64,000 nucleotides of DNA from Rhynchopus euleeides (GCA_963210315.1 OY723323.1:930001-994000); one strand, 5' to 3'. Numbered from the stretch's first letter, positions 1 to 10,409 are shown. A program made the numbers and translations. The notes: a model not told the origin generated them from the letters alone.

Positions 1-336
1 GTGCACCGCGGGGTTGTTCTGGAGGAGACGCGGCAGCACACCGCTGCGTGGCTCCAGCCGGACATCATCTCGGCGAACAGCGGGGCGCCCCTCCTCACCT
101 ACCAAGGTGGCGGGGGTGCGCCGCCCCGCCTCCTCGGTATGCTCTGCCAGCAGGCACAGCGGGGCCTGGCGCTTGAGGATGCCGTGACACCGGGTGTGGA
201 TAACCCGGCGCTGGAGAGGGGGGTGGCGCTGGCGAACCACGCGGATTCGCCGCCCTGGGTGCAGTTCTGCGTGCCGGCGTGGAAGCTGTGCAACTTCATC
301 CGCAGGGTCGAGCGGAGCATCGTGGGGTCATCCTGA
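1..336 (+). CDS. C-terminal fragment of a probable trypsin-like serine protease (cut by window edge)
   Basis: The frame is open from base 1 and stops at 334-336, giving 111 residues. The initial GTG is probably internal, with the real start upstream of the window. The segment ADIISANSGAPLL resembles the catalytic-serine motif of PA-clan trypsin-like peptidases (GxSGxPL). It is followed by RLLGMLCQQ and, further on, VQFCVPAWKL, the order seen after the active serine in TYSND1/DegP-like proteases (a core strand 'lxGi', then a 'xxxP...L' strand). The histidine and aspartate of the triad would lie outside the window. About 40 residues between these strands look like a lineage-specific insert. The assignment rests on motif order only; an unrelated protein is possible. 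Confidence 0.4.
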   Translation: MHRGVVLEETRQHTAAWLQPDIISANSGAPLLTYQGGGGAPPRLLGMLCQQAQRGLALEDAVTPGVDNPALERGVALANHADSPPWVQFCVPAWKLCNFIRRVERSIVGSS

Positions 337-790
337 GAGACGGAGGCAGGGAGGGCGAGAGGGGGAGTGCGGAATGCCCACTTCAGTCGGCCTGCGGCTC
401 GCAACCCCATGTGTCTCGGAGGGGCGCCTTCGGAGAGATTTGTCGGCAGGGGCGAGAGGAGGCTCGTCGGTGCGTCGGGGCCCGACTTGGCTGTTCCAAA
501 TGAGAGCCTCGATTGGCATGCGAGTCGCAGTTCCCCTCGGAATGCCATCAAACAGACCGGAATCCGTGTCCGGCTCAGGATGTGGCCCGGACGGGTTAGG
601 GGTGGGGGTAGGGGGTGTGACCCCCGTTCCCCAGTGCCTCTCTCTCTGCCGAGGTGAACCGAATGATGAGGAGACCCTCCAGCGCCTGACCCGCACACCG
701 CTTCCCTCTCTTGTGCTGCTGTGCTGCCTGCACGCTGTGATGCTGCCTGCCCACACCACCACCCTGCACAGGAGGGCCCACCCCCTTGGG
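337..790 (+). other. 5' flank of array copy 1
   Basis: No separate gene is recognised. The frame of copy 1 stays open upstream to about 194, so the true initiation codon is uncertain. Bases 600-790 are shared with the other array copies and include the 65-bp cassette at 638-703. Upstream of about 600 the sequence is not shared with the other copies. Confidence 0.5.
638..703 (+). repeat. 65-bp upstream cassette, forward orientation (copy 1)
   Basis: This short segment (starting tctctctgccgaggtgaacc) lies between gtgcctc and ccctctcttgtg in front of array copy 1. It is also present at 12157-12222 (copy 3) and 24019-24085 (copy 5), is missing in front of copy 2, and is present inverted in front of copy 4 (15962-16028). 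Function unknown. Confidence 0.7.
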
Positions 791-3289
791 ATGTCTGGCG
801 GTGACAGGGCAGAGGTGTCTGATAACCCCCCTAAGGACTTTGCCGACATATGTCAGGAGGCCAGATGGCAGTCGCTGCGGGGTGGGTTGGGGACGCTTGC
901 CTTGCTGCTGTCCATCGCGTGCCCTGTGCTGATTGTGTACTGCTTCAACAGGGACGGGCCCTACTACACGGCACACCACGCAGATGCAGAGGTCGTCAAC
1001 ATCTGGGACCCGTGGCGCCAGCCCGAGCCGTGGCACGAGGACGGGCTGCTCCGGTGCACGTGGCTGAACGAGTCCAACCAGACGTGGGATGACCTGAACA
1101 GCACAGCCACCACACTGACGAACCGGATGTGCCCTGCGCTGAACATCACAGGATTCACAGAGGACTCTCTGACCGCAATGCGTACCACGGCGCTGTACGT
1201 GTACCCTGTGGCAGCGGCCGCACGCCCCGTCGTGCTCGGGTGCGCCTTTGCAGGGGTGCTGAAGGAGTCGTGGCTGTACCTCCTGCAGGCAGCGGTGGGG
1301 ATGTGCTCCACCTTTGCTCTTGCCATGCTGTTCGAGTTTGCACGGCCTGAGCTGAAGGGTGGAGATGATGCATCCGGCTGGGTGGTGGTGTGTGCCCTCC
1401 CGTCTGTGGTGTGGCTTGCTGTCCGTGTCGAGTTCTTCTTCTGTTTTGCACAGCTCCATGTGTCCCCACGGATCTTCGGCTGGACACGGTTCCGCCTTGT
1501 GCGATACATAGGAGGGCTCTGTGGCTTCCTGTTCGTGGGATTTCTTTATTTTGGGACCTGCCTTCGCGGGATGGTCCCCGCTGGTGGGTTACCGGCTATG
1601 TGGCTGCACCTGTTGTTTGTTGTCCCGCATCTCGCGTGTGTGCTTCGCTACCTCCCAGCGGGCTCTTTGGCCCCTCCCCAAATGATCCTCCTGGTGGAGT
1701 TCGCTGTCTGGACCGTCTTATACTACGGATTTTATGACAGCCACTTCGGATCGTTTGTGATGGACTCGCACTGGTTTTTCCCCTTCCCGGCGATCCGTGT
1801 GCTGTTCCCAGTGACGATGCCCGGGGTCCTTCTGCTGTCTCTGGCCCACAGGCATCACCCCATCCCTGTGAAAGGTGTACGCCGACGCCCCAGAGACATG
1901 GATGGGACTCCTGCCTACGACCTGCCTGAGGAAGCAAGCGACTACGAAAGCTGCCCCGAATGCACAGATAATGAAGCTGCGCAGTGCGACACAGCAGACG
2001 GTGTGCAGCTGCATCTGCGGCTGCCCAACGGTGTGCTGGTGCCGGTGGAGCTGGGCAGCGACGCCACGCTCGGGGTGCTGCGCCTGCGTGCCGCAGACGC
2101 CCTTGAGGTGGACCGCAAGCAGGTGCGGGTGCGGCTTGCCCTCTGCGGCAGATTAGTTTCCGGGCGCAACGCCACCCCACTGTGCGACGTGCCGGGGCTG
2201 GAGGCGGGTGCCACGTTGGATGTCCACACACAACCTGCGCGATGTGAGGTGTCCGCAAACCCTTGCCACCACATGGAGCTGGCCTGTCAGGGGGACGACG
2301 TGCAGGCTGCACGGCGTGTGCTTGCGACCTGCCGGGTTTTGCCTGCCGAAGGTTCCCGCTCTGTGCGTCGTGCATATTCCAGTGTGCTGTCCACACTGAT
2401 CCTCAACTACGCACGCTACGGCTGCCGCGGTGTGGTGTGCCACGCCCTGCTGGAGGGGAACCTCGCCAGTGCAGCAGGTGTCGTGAGGCTCCTGTTGCAG
2501 ACCAAGCAGGAGTCGGCCTTGCGTGTCATCCAAGAGTCAGGCGTGCTGGACAGGCCTGACTTCTACGACGCGTTTCATCATGAACTGCTGCTGACGTACC
2601 GTGATCCGGAGTTGACAGAAGTCAACCGTGCGCAAGAGTACGTGGAATGGGCCGTCATGTGCCCAGGCTTTCTTGAGAGCACCGCATGCGATCACAACAA
2701 CATTGCCCTGCTCGCTTGCGAGCACCTGTTCATTGTCCGACAGGGCTTGGAGTCGCACATGTCATTCGACGGGGACTACACTGCCTTGTGGAGGCAGCTC
2801 CACGAGGCGGGGTGGCGGTCAACACCCTCTGCAGTGCAGCAGGCAGACAAGTTACCGACCTCCTTCTTCCAGATCAACCTGCTCACAATCATGCTCTTGG
2901 CTGACGGGGTGCGTGTGCGTGACCTGCCACACGTCGTACGTCGCCTGTGCTGTGTGTCCCTGATGCTCCTGCTGTACGCATGCCTTGCAGGTGCGGCCAT
3001 CGGCGTGCACGCGACACTCGGCACGCAGGGAGCGGATCCGACAGGCGGGTGGCTGTTCGTTGCCTTCCTCTGCATTGCCAGTGTGACCATCGGAGTTGAG
3101 CTGCTGCCGGAGTGGGTGCGGTGGCTGGTGGTGCTGAAGGTGTGCGGCACACGCACGTCACAGCCACCTGCAGGCACGCAGGACGTGGAGCTCGTTGAGG
3201 AGCTGACTGAGATGGAGACGCCTCACCTGAACCAGAGCAGCCAGGCCGACACCGACGAGGCGCTTGCAGTGGACCCCTCCTCCCAGTGA
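791..3289 (+). CDS. Array copy 1: polytopic membrane protein with ubiquitin-like and ankyrin-like domains
   Basis: The product is 832 aa from the ATG of MSGGDRAE, the Met shared by all five copies; another shared Met lies 17 codons upstream (740), and the frame is open further. Visible features: membrane segment 1 (about 34-52); a loop with sequons at N93, N96, N103 and N118; segments 2-8 (about 141-158, 161-184, 196-219, 239-257, 270-288, 296-314, 335-353); a linker TPAYDLPEEAS; a ubiquitin-like domain (about 405-478, from VQLHLRLPNG to AGATLDVH); an ankyrin-like MELACQGDDVQAARRVL stretch (about 495-511) with a weaker second one near 550; two further membrane segments (about 720-770); an acidic tail. 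An even number of segments before the ubiquitin-like domain puts it in the cytosol if the N-tail is cytosolic. I know no family with this order. It is a subfamily A member. Function unknown; a surface receptor or channel-like role is only a guess. Confidence 0.8.
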   Translation: MSGGDRAEVSDNPPKDFADICQEARWQSLRGGLGTLALLLSIACPVLIVYCFNRDGPYYTAHHADAEVVNIWDPWRQPEPWHEDGLLRCTWLNESNQTWDDLNSTATTLTNRMCPALNITGFTEDSLTAMRTTALYVYPVAAAARPVVLGCAFAGVLKESWLYLLQAAVGMCSTFALAMLFEFARPELKGGDDASGWVVVCALPSVVWLAVRVEFFFCFAQLHVSPRIFGWTRFRLVRYIGGLCGFLFVGFLYFGTCLRGMVPAGGLPAMWLHLLFVVPHLACVLRYLPAGSLAPPQMILLVEFAVWTVLYYGFYDSHFGSFVMDSHWFFPFPAIRVLFPVTMPGVLLLSLAHRHHPIPVKGVRRRPRDMDGTPAYDLPEEASDYESCPECTDNEAAQCDTADGVQLHLRLPNGVLVPVELGSDATLGVLRLRAADALEVDRKQVRVRLALCGRLVSGRNATPLCDVPGLEAGATLDVHTQPARCEVSANPCHHMELACQGDDVQAARRVLATCRVLPAEGSRSVRRAYSSVLSTLILNYARYGCRGVVCHALLEGNLASAAGVVRLLLQTKQESALRVIQESGVLDRPDFYDAFHHELLLTYRDPELTEVNRAQEYVEWAVMCPGFLESTACDHNNIALLACEHLFIVRQGLESHMSFDGDYTALWRQLHEAGWRSTPSAVQQADKLPTSFFQINLLTIMLLADGVRVRDLPHVVRRLCCVSLMLLLYACLAGAAIGVHATLGTQGADPTGGWLFVAFLCIASVTIGVELLPEWVRWLVVLKVCGTRTSQPPAGTQDVELVEELTEMETPHLNQSSQADTDEALAVDPSSQ

Positions 3290-4349
3290 GACCGCTTCCT
3301 TCTGGTGCCTGAGCAGCACCTCCTCTTCCGGCTGGGAGGTGCACAGCTGCCGGGCTTCTGGTCTGTGTGTCCGCATTCTCGACAGGCCGCGCTGTGGTGA
3401 GACGCGGGCAGCCAAGCGTGCTCTCTCTCCGCACCCCACCATTTTTGGCAACCTGTGCGCCCCGGCCAGGCTGCCAAAGCTGCAGGGCAAGCTACCCAAG
3501 GGGGCCTGAAGCGCAAGAGATGTAGTGCCTCAGGGGTGGATGCTAGCCCTGGGAGGGGTCAAGCTTTCCGCCCCGGTGAAGGGGGGCAAAGACGTGCGGC
3601 GCATCGCTTGTGTTACAACACCCCCTCAGGGACCCCTGTGCCGCTACAGTGACCTCCTCCCACCCAACATGGTGGACAGGAATCGCATGGGAGAACCGGA
3701 TGGGAACCGGCGACATCTCCCACAGGGGAGGGTACGTGTTCCCCCCTGGGAGAACCAATGGGTGAACGTAGGTTAGCCTAGATGTCCCATGGGAGATGGC
3801 ATGTCTCCTTGGCCAACCGACGTTCTCCCCTGGGAGACGGGACACACGGCGGGTGCTCAGGCGGGGCCAGCTGGGGGTGGCAGTATGGGTGGCGTGGGGA
3901 TCCGAGGGCGCTGAGCACTGGCACACTGCGGCCCTCGCCACTGCGAGCAGCCCCGCTGTGCCGCAAATTGATTCCCGACTCCAGTGCGACAAGAGGGGCT
4001 GGCGCACGCTGAACGAACTGGCATGCTCTGAGATCTTAGAATGTTTGTTTACCTCACCCCTTTTCCCCTTTCTATCCTCCAGCACAAATAAGAGACTCAA
4101 GAATTTTCCGGCGGCGCAACTCCCTTCTCACTACCGTCTTATGGCGGCACCTGCAGGTGCCATGGGCTCCCCGTGTCTGTGTCAGCTTTCACAGGGGGCG
4201 GGACTGTGAGGTGTGCGGTGTTTCAGCAGATGCACCCACGTGACCCCCGTTGCCCAGTGCCTCCCTCTCTTGTGCTGCTGTGCTGCATGCACGCTGTGAT
4301 GCTGCCTGCCCACACCACCACCCTGCACAGGACGCCCCACCCCCTTGGG
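3290..4349 (+). other. Spacer between array copies 1 and 2
   Basis: The first 200 bases are the shared 3' flank of the family (gagcagcacctcctcttccg onward). Bases 3500-3810 hold short repeats of gggaga type and no recognised gene. Bases 3811-4224 form a block repeated almost exactly at 7007-7419. It includes a pyrimidine tract ending in cag near 4081, which could be a 3' splice site, so a short upstream exon cannot be excluded. Confidence 0.5.
3811..4224 (+). repeat. About 414-bp 5'-flank block of the array (first copy)
   Basis: Nearly identical to 7007-7419 (starts ggccaaccgacgttctcccc, ends ggtgtgcggtgtttc); the last part recurs at about 23789-23850 before copy 5. It precedes array genes and is the likeliest place for their promoter. 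A run of about 110 codons stays open in both long copies, but the copies are too similar for that to be evidence of coding. Confidence 0.7.
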
Positions 4350-6872
4350 ATGTCTGGCGGTGACAGGGCAGAGGTGTCTGATAACCCCCCTAAGGACTTT
4401 GCCGATATATGCCAGGAGGCCACACGGCAGTCGCTGCGGGGTGGGTTGGGGACGCTTGCACTGCTGCTGTCCATCGCGTGCCCTGTGCTGATTGTGTACT
4501 GCTTCAACAGGGACGGGCCCTACTACACGGCACACCACGCAGATGCAGAGGTCGTCAACATCTGGGACCCGTGGCGCCAGCCCGAGCCGTGGCACGAGGA
4601 CGGGCTGCTCCGGTGCACGTGGCTGCACGAGACCAACCAGACGTGGGATGACTTGAACAGCACAGCCACCACACTGACGAACCGGATGTGCCCTGCGCTG
4701 AACAGCACAGGCTTCACAGAGGACTCTCTGACCGCGATGCGTACCACGGCGATGTACGTGTACCCTGTGGCAGCGGCCGCACGCCCCGTCGTGCTCGGGT
4801 GCGTCTTTGCAGGGGTGCTGAAGGAGTCGTGGCTGTACCTCCTGCAGGCAGCGGTGGGGATGTGCTCCACCTTTGCTCTTGCCGTGCTGTTCGACCTCGC
4901 ACGGCCTGTGCTGGAGGGTGGCGATGACGCATCCGGCTGGGTGGTGGTGTGTGCCCTCCCGTCTGTGGTGTGGCTTGCTGTCCGTTTTGAGTTCTTCTTC
5001 TGTTGGGCACAGCTCCATGTGTCCCCACGGATCTTTGCCTGGACACGGTTCCGCCTTGTGCGATACATAGGAGGGCTCTGTGGCTACCTGTTCGCGTGTT
5101 ATCTATATCTTGGTTCAGTCGTGCGCGGGCTGGTCTGTGCTGTTGCTCGCGAGCCGGATGCGTGGCTGTACATCTCGTTTGGTCTCCCTCTGACCCTGTG
5201 CTTTGCAGATGAAAGAATGTCCCCTTTGTGTATTATTCTCGTCTTGCCGGAGTTCACTGTCTGGACCATCTTCTACTACGGATACTACGACAGCCACTTC
5301 GGATCGTTTGTGATGGACTCCACCTGGTCCTTCCCCACATACGGCCTGCGTGTGCTGTTCCCTGTGACGATGCCCGTCGTGCTTCTCGTCTCTCTGGCCT
5401 ACAGCTCTCCCGGCCATCCTCGTATCCTCGGTATCCGCGTTCACTGTGGTGCACGCCGACGCTTCAGAGCTGCTATGCCTGGGACTCCTGCCTACGACCT
5501 GCCTGAGGAAGCAAGTGGCTACGAAAGCTGCCCCGAAATGACAGATAATGAAGCTACGCAGTGCGACACAGCAGACGGTGTGCAGCTGCACCTGCGGCTG
5601 CCCAACGGTGTGCTGGTGCCAGTGGAGCTGGGCAGCGACGCCACGCTCGGGGTGCTGCGCCTGCGTGCCGCAGACGCCCTCGAGGTGGACCGCATGCAGG
5701 TGCGGGCGCGGCTTGCCCTCTGCGACAAGGTAGTTTCCGGGTGCAACGCCTCGCCACTGCGCGACGTGCCGGGGCTGGAGGCGGGTGCCACGGTGGATAT
5801 CCACACACAACCTGCGCGATGCGAGGTGTCCTCAAACCCTTGCCACTACATGGAGCTGGCCTGTCAGGGGGACGACGTGCAGGCCGCACGGCGTGTGCTC
5901 GCCATCTGCTCTGCCGACCGTCTCCTGAGCCGTGGGACTGATCTTTCCAGTGGTGTGCTGAACACGATGACCTCGAACTACGCACGCTACGGCTGCCGCG
6001 GTGTGGTGTGCTGCGCCCTGCTGGAGGGGAACCTCGCCAGTGCAGCAGTTGTCGTGAAGCTCCTGTTGCAGACCAAGCAGGAGTCGGCCTTGCGTGTCAT
6101 CCAAGAGTCAGGCGTGCTGGACAGACCTGACTTCTACGATGCGTTTCATGAACTGCTGCTGCCATGCCGTCATCCGGAGTTCGCAGAAGTCCACGGTGCG
6201 CATCAAGAGTACGTGGATTTGGCTGTCATGTGCCCAGGCTTTCTTGAGAGCACCGCATGCGATCACGACTACATTGCCCTGCTCGTCTTGGGTTCACTCA
6301 GGTCGTTCGATGGGGACTACACCGACTTGTGGAGGCAGCTTCACGAGGTGGGGTGGCGGTCAACACCCTCTGCAGTGCAGCAGGCAGGCGAGTGGCGGGC
6401 ACCCTTCTTCCAGATCAACCCCTTCGCCCAGATCAACCTGCTCACACTCGTCCTCTTGGCTGGCGGGATGCGTGTGCGTGACCTGCCACACGTCGTACGT
6501 CACCTGTGCCTGAGATCCCTGCTGCTCCTGCTGTACGCATGCCTTGCAGGTGCGGCCATCGGCGTGCACGCGACACTCGGCACGCAGGGAGCGGATCCGA
6601 CAGGCGGGTGGCTGTTTGTTGCCTTCCTCTGCATTGCCAGTGTGACCATCGGAGTTGAGCTGCTGCCGGAGTGGGTGCGGTGGCTGGTGGTGCTGAAGGT
6701 GTGCGGCACACGCACGCCACAGCCACCTGCAGGCACGCAGGACGTGGAGCATGTTAGGGAGCTGACTGAGATGGAGATGTCTCTCCTGAGCCAGAGCAGC
6801 CAGGCCGACACCGACGAAGCGCTTGCAGTAGGGACCCTCCTCCCAGTGAGACCGCTTCCTTCTGGTGCCTGA
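4350..6872 (+). CDS. Array copy 2: polytopic membrane protein with ubiquitin-like and ankyrin-like domains
   Basis: The product is 840 aa from the shared MSGGDRAE start; the frame is open upstream to 4173. Architecture as in copy 1: first membrane segment, sequon-bearing loop (NQT, NST, NST), seven more segments, ubiquitin-like domain (VQLHLRLPNG to TVDIHTQ), ankyrin-like MELACQGDDVQ segment, two C-terminal segments. It belongs to subfamily B, marked by CSADRLLSRGTDLSSGVLN and LLLPCRHPEFAEVHGAHQEYVDLAV. The block between the fourth segment and LPEFTVWTIF (nt about 5013-5250) differs strongly from copies 1, 3 and 5. The C-terminus reads on to PVRPLPSGA, compared with DPSSQ in copy 1, because of a small indel before the stop. 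Confidence 0.8.
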   Translation: MSGGDRAEVSDNPPKDFADICQEATRQSLRGGLGTLALLLSIACPVLIVYCFNRDGPYYTAHHADAEVVNIWDPWRQPEPWHEDGLLRCTWLHETNQTWDDLNSTATTLTNRMCPALNSTGFTEDSLTAMRTTAMYVYPVAAAARPVVLGCVFAGVLKESWLYLLQAAVGMCSTFALAVLFDLARPVLEGGDDASGWVVVCALPSVVWLAVRFEFFFCWAQLHVSPRIFAWTRFRLVRYIGGLCGYLFACYLYLGSVVRGLVCAVAREPDAWLYISFGLPLTLCFADERMSPLCIILVLPEFTVWTIFYYGYYDSHFGSFVMDSTWSFPTYGLRVLFPVTMPVVLLVSLAYSSPGHPRILGIRVHCGARRRFRAAMPGTPAYDLPEEASGYESCPEMTDNEATQCDTADGVQLHLRLPNGVLVPVELGSDATLGVLRLRAADALEVDRMQVRARLALCDKVVSGCNASPLRDVPGLEAGATVDIHTQPARCEVSSNPCHYMELACQGDDVQAARRVLAICSADRLLSRGTDLSSGVLNTMTSNYARYGCRGVVCCALLEGNLASAAVVVKLLLQTKQESALRVIQESGVLDRPDFYDAFHELLLPCRHPEFAEVHGAHQEYVDLAVMCPGFLESTACDHDYIALLVLGSLRSFDGDYTDLWRQLHEVGWRSTPSAVQQAGEWRAPFFQINPFAQINLLTLVLLAGGMRVRDLPHVVRHLCLRSLLLLLYACLAGAAIGVHATLGTQGADPTGGWLFVAFLCIASVTIGVELLPEWVRWLVVLKVCGTRTPQPPAGTQDVEHVRELTEMEMSLLSQSSQADTDEALAVGTLLPVRPLPSGA

Positions 6873-7471
6873 GCAGCACCTCCTCTTCCGGCTGGGAGGT
6901 GCACAGCTGCCGGGCTTCTGCTCTGTGTGTCTGCGTTCACGACAGGCCACGCTGTGGTGAGACGCAGCCAAACGTGCTCTCTCTCCACTCCCCACTATTT
7001 TAGCACGGCCAACCGACGTTCTCCCCTGGGAGACGGGACACACGGCGGGTGCTCAGGCGGGGCAGCTGGGGGTGGCAGTATGGGTGGCGTGGGGATCCGA
7101 GGGCGCTGAGCACTGGCACACTGCGGCCCTCGCCACTGCGAGCAGCCCCGCTGTGCCGCAAATTGATTCCCGACTCCAGTGCGACAAGAGGGGCTGGCGC
7201 ACGCTGAACGAACTGGCATGCTCTGAGATCTCAGAATGTTTGTTTACCTCACCCCTTTTCCCCTTTCTATCCTCCAGCACAAATGAGAGACTCAAGAATT
7301 TTCCGGCGGCGCAACTCCCTTCTCACTACCGTCTTATGGCGGCACCTGCAGGTGCCATGGGCTCCCCGTGTCTGTGTCAGCTTTCACAGGGGGCGGGACT
7401 GTGAGGTGTGCGGTGTTTCCCCTCAGCCCCCTTCCAACCTTGCGTACTGCAAGTGGTAGTAACAAGAAATA
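6873..7471 (+). other. 3' flank of copy 2 and displaced 5' flank of copy 3
   Basis: The first 130 bases are the family 3' flank. From 7007 the array 5'-flank block runs to 7419, then continues to the TA at 7470-7471, where the 4.56-kb insertion begins. Comparison with copy 5 shows that this segment was originally contiguous with 12034 onward. Confidence 0.7.
7007..7419 (+). repeat. About 413-bp 5'-flank block of the array (second copy)
   Basis: Second copy of the block at 3811-4224, differing by a few substitutions and a 3-base gap. It is cut off from copy 3 by the insertion at 7472-12033. Confidence 0.75.
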
Positions 7472-7512
7472 CCGTAAGGGTAGACAAACTTTTTTACTGG
7501 TTCAGCGCAGGG

Positions 7513-9100
7513 ATATGGCTTCGTTCATAAACACCCCCCCCCCAGATTGGGCCTTTTAGCCATTTTTGGCCAAAAATTGGGAATAATCGCATTCACCACC
7601 CTCGTCTGCCCCCCACCTGCACTTCGGGGGGTCCGGGGGGGCCACGGGGGACCCAGGAGTCCATTTTGCTCTCTCATTGGCATGAGAAATGGGGAAAAAT
7701 ACCTTCTCGCGAGCCTGGTACCGGATCACAAAAGAGCTGCCGAAATCGGCGTAAGTCTTCGTTCGACGAAACAGATGAGGGATCAGATTGCTCGCGGAGT
7801 GGTCGTAGTCAGTGTCTCGGTATGCTGGCACCGAGCATCATTCAGCAGATGACAGGACTTCGACCTGGAGAGCAAACGCCACATCGTCCACGGGTTCCGG
7901 GATGACGGATAGTCAGAAGAGTGTAACATGCCCGTAGGTACAGGGTGTTCTCGAGGCAAGGGTGAGCCCCGGCGGTCGACCCACTACGATTCACAGAGGA
8001 CAACATCGATACGAACCAGTGTTCGACGGTGTGCTGATTCGGATGCACAGATGAGGGTCCCGCAAATCAGGCATCTACCTGCGCTCATTGCAGCTTTGGA
8101 AGGACACTGTCTGGTATAACCAGACGGTGGCGGACGAGTGTGGTGAAAGACGGGTATCATCTGCACAGCTCGACGACCAATTACATGTGTCACACAAGGC
8201 CATCCGACTGGTGGCTACTGCACTCGGGAGGGCAGCCCCCAGACGGAGTGAAAACACCTGCCGCAGCCAGTAGGACCACCACACGTCGGGGAGGAACTGC
8301 AGGATTTGCTCCACTCTGATGGTTCATTCTGACTTTTGTTAGGGGTCTGACACTCTGGCGCAACTCTGGCAACTGTATCGACGTCAATGGAGGCGCAACG
8401 AACGAAGCCCCTATCAAAGGAGTCCCTGGTTCCCTCGTGGATGACATGTGCTCTGGTCCGGGTAAATACCAGAAGGCAGGAGAGTCGCAGAGACGGCCTA
8501 ATGGAGCGTGGAAAAGTGTCACTGCGCTTTGTTCGGCACTTTTTGCTTTGGTTTCTTTTTTGCGTTGACGCTTCCACACTCACACTCCTGCTCTCTCGTT
8601 ACAGTCTCCCCGGTAGGAAGGTTGTGCCCTCTTCGTCCCCTTGATACCTCGTTCGTACACAGAGTACAGTCTCCCCGGTAGGAAGGTCCTGCCTCTTGGT
8701 CTCCTTGATACCCCTTGTTTTGTCTCCCTGATGCCGCTCCTCTTCGGTCAGTCGTAGCTTTCACTTCTACGTGTTGATGATTCTCGATATTGTTGCGTTG
8801 ACGCTTCCACACTCACACTCCTGCTGATGATGGTGTCGTGAGTGAGGAGCACAAGGGCACGAACAAGCACGCGACACTTTCCGCCCACATCGAAGTGTGC
8901 TGAAAAAATGATACATTCCCCTCATGATTGTGGGTCTTTTGCACAAAAATGGCCGGAAAAAGGCCTCCCAAGTGCCCCCGAACCTGTTTTCCCACCTCGA
9001 GGGTGGTTGCGAGGGTGGTGAATGCGATTTTCCCCAATTTTCGCCCAAAAATGGCTAAAAGGCCCAATCTGGGGGGGGGTGTTTATGAACGAACCCATAT
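7513..9100. mobile_element. Nested 1.6-kb element with about 95-bp inverted arms
   Basis: The left arm (7513 to about 7605: atatggcttcgttcataaac, a C-run, then gattgggccttttagccatt) is the inverse of the right arm (about 9005-9100, ending gtttatgaacgaacccatat). The arms are slightly diverged. The interior holds a dispersed repeat (8711-8900) and a repeated cagtctccccggtaggaagg motif (about 8602 and 8667). No transposase or other gene is recognised. Target duplication not clear. Confidence 0.6.
8711..8900. repeat. Dispersed repeat X, copy 1
   Basis: Contains gcgttgacgcttccacactc, then gatgatggtgtcgtgagtga and cgcccacatcgaagtgtgct. The inverse is at about 56230-56420 at high similarity; a more diverged direct copy is at about 59030-59163. 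Copies lie next to inverted-repeat elements, so it is probably a fragment of a transposon family. Confidence 0.65.
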
Positions 9101-9139
9101 ATTTAAATCATGATTGAGATTGAGGATTTCGGCCCCAGG

Positions 9140-9520
9140 AAAAAAACCCCCAAAAAAAACCCCTGTTTTTTCTTGGGGGTTTTTTCCCCCTTTTTTGGGG
9201 ATCCCAGTCTCGGGAAATCTACAGAGAAAGAAAAACTGTGAGGATGGGAACTACCTTGGTGTGAATGAATGAGAGACCTGCTGCGCTAGCCCCACTAATC
9301 AGCCACAGTACGACAGGACTTTCCAGTCTTTTCCCCATCACCCACCAGCTCCACACACAACTCACAACAGTTGAAACAGCAAAACCCCACCCACGACAGG
9401 AAGGGGCAGATCAGAAATAATATTCTTGGTAGGGCAGGCTGGTCAGGCCTGCCCTACCAAGGTTTCGGACAGAAATTAAATAGGTAGGGCAGCTGCCCTA
9501 CCTGCCTGACCAGGCACGAG
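9140..9520. repeat. Cluster of short hairpins in the insertion
   Basis: Three foldable segments: an A/C-run hairpin at about 9137-9199 (aaaaacccc and ggggttttt type); ttggtagggcaggc paired with gcctgccctaccaa at about 9431-9465; and the perfect palindrome ggtagggcagctgccctacc at about 9482-9501. No gene is seen. Confidence 0.5.
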
Positions 9521-9811
9521 ATCGCTGGGGGGGGTACTTCGAACCTGAGGTCAAAAAAAATTTGCGACCAACCAAACTCATCTCCCAGAGCAAAATGACC
9601 ACACTACTGGCCGGAATTGATCCGGAAATTCCTAATTTCTGAAAATTTTTGGGCTGGGACCCAAGTCTGGATTTTCGAAGTCCCGGGGGGTACCGGGGGG
9701 TAGTACCTGGTACGGTACCTACTCAGATCACTGACGATTGGTAAGCCCCGACAAAGCGTCAACCCGGCTACACTGGTTCGACGGTCGACGTCGAAGAGAG
9801 TATGGTTTTGC

Positions 9812-9880
9812 AGGAACATATGCTCACTACCGTGGCCTCCGGCGGCTGGGGGGCTCAGCCCCCCAGACCCCCCAGCTAGC
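9812..9880 (-). repeat. GGC stem-loop repeat, copy 1 (inverse)
   Basis: Minus-strand core ggggtctggggggctgagcc followed by ccccagccgccggaggccac and ggtagtgagc. Same family as 27681-27745, 41322-41380, 41556-41592, 55729-55790 and 55898-55957. The core can fold into a GC hairpin. Confidence 0.75.
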
Positions 9881-10409
9881 GTGTGCCCATGGCCACCCAC
9901 CAGCCACGGCACCAAAAAGGTGGCCAATCGTCGACACTTTGACGCACAGTAAATGGCCCCCAGTGACTCAAAAAAATTTGAGTAGGGTCACCGTGAAGAG
10001 GGTTTGATCCGTTGATGCCAAAAACGACCCTCTCGTGTGGTAGAACGACGCTGTGCCACCCCCATTTTAGAGGGGGAAAAACAGGGGTTTTTTACGATTG
10101 AGAATCTGAAAATCTGCCGAAAACCCCATGATTTAAAGACATCCCTGGTTCAGCGTTATCGCGCGCATTTTTTTCCCGAGATTCCAGAAAAAAAGTTGTT
10201 ACAATTTTGCTTGAGAAAAAAGTTGGAGGTTGGTTGGCTGGGGGAGGGGGCGCCGATAGATTTTGTGAAGAACGAGATATTTTTTTGCGGCGTAGCGCAG
10301 GTAAATGTGTCTGTGAAAAACCTTGCAGAACATCATGCAACTGGCGGCGTGTGCCAGGCCCACACCCCAACAGCAGATATGTCTCTCCCGTGCGCTTAGA
10401 ATGCACAAC

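Noticed and set aside
194-790. N-terminal extension of array copy 1 to 1031 aa
   Set aside because: The extension is not shared with the other copies and is rich in Arg/Gly from G-rich flank; the shared MSGG or MLPAH Met is more plausible.
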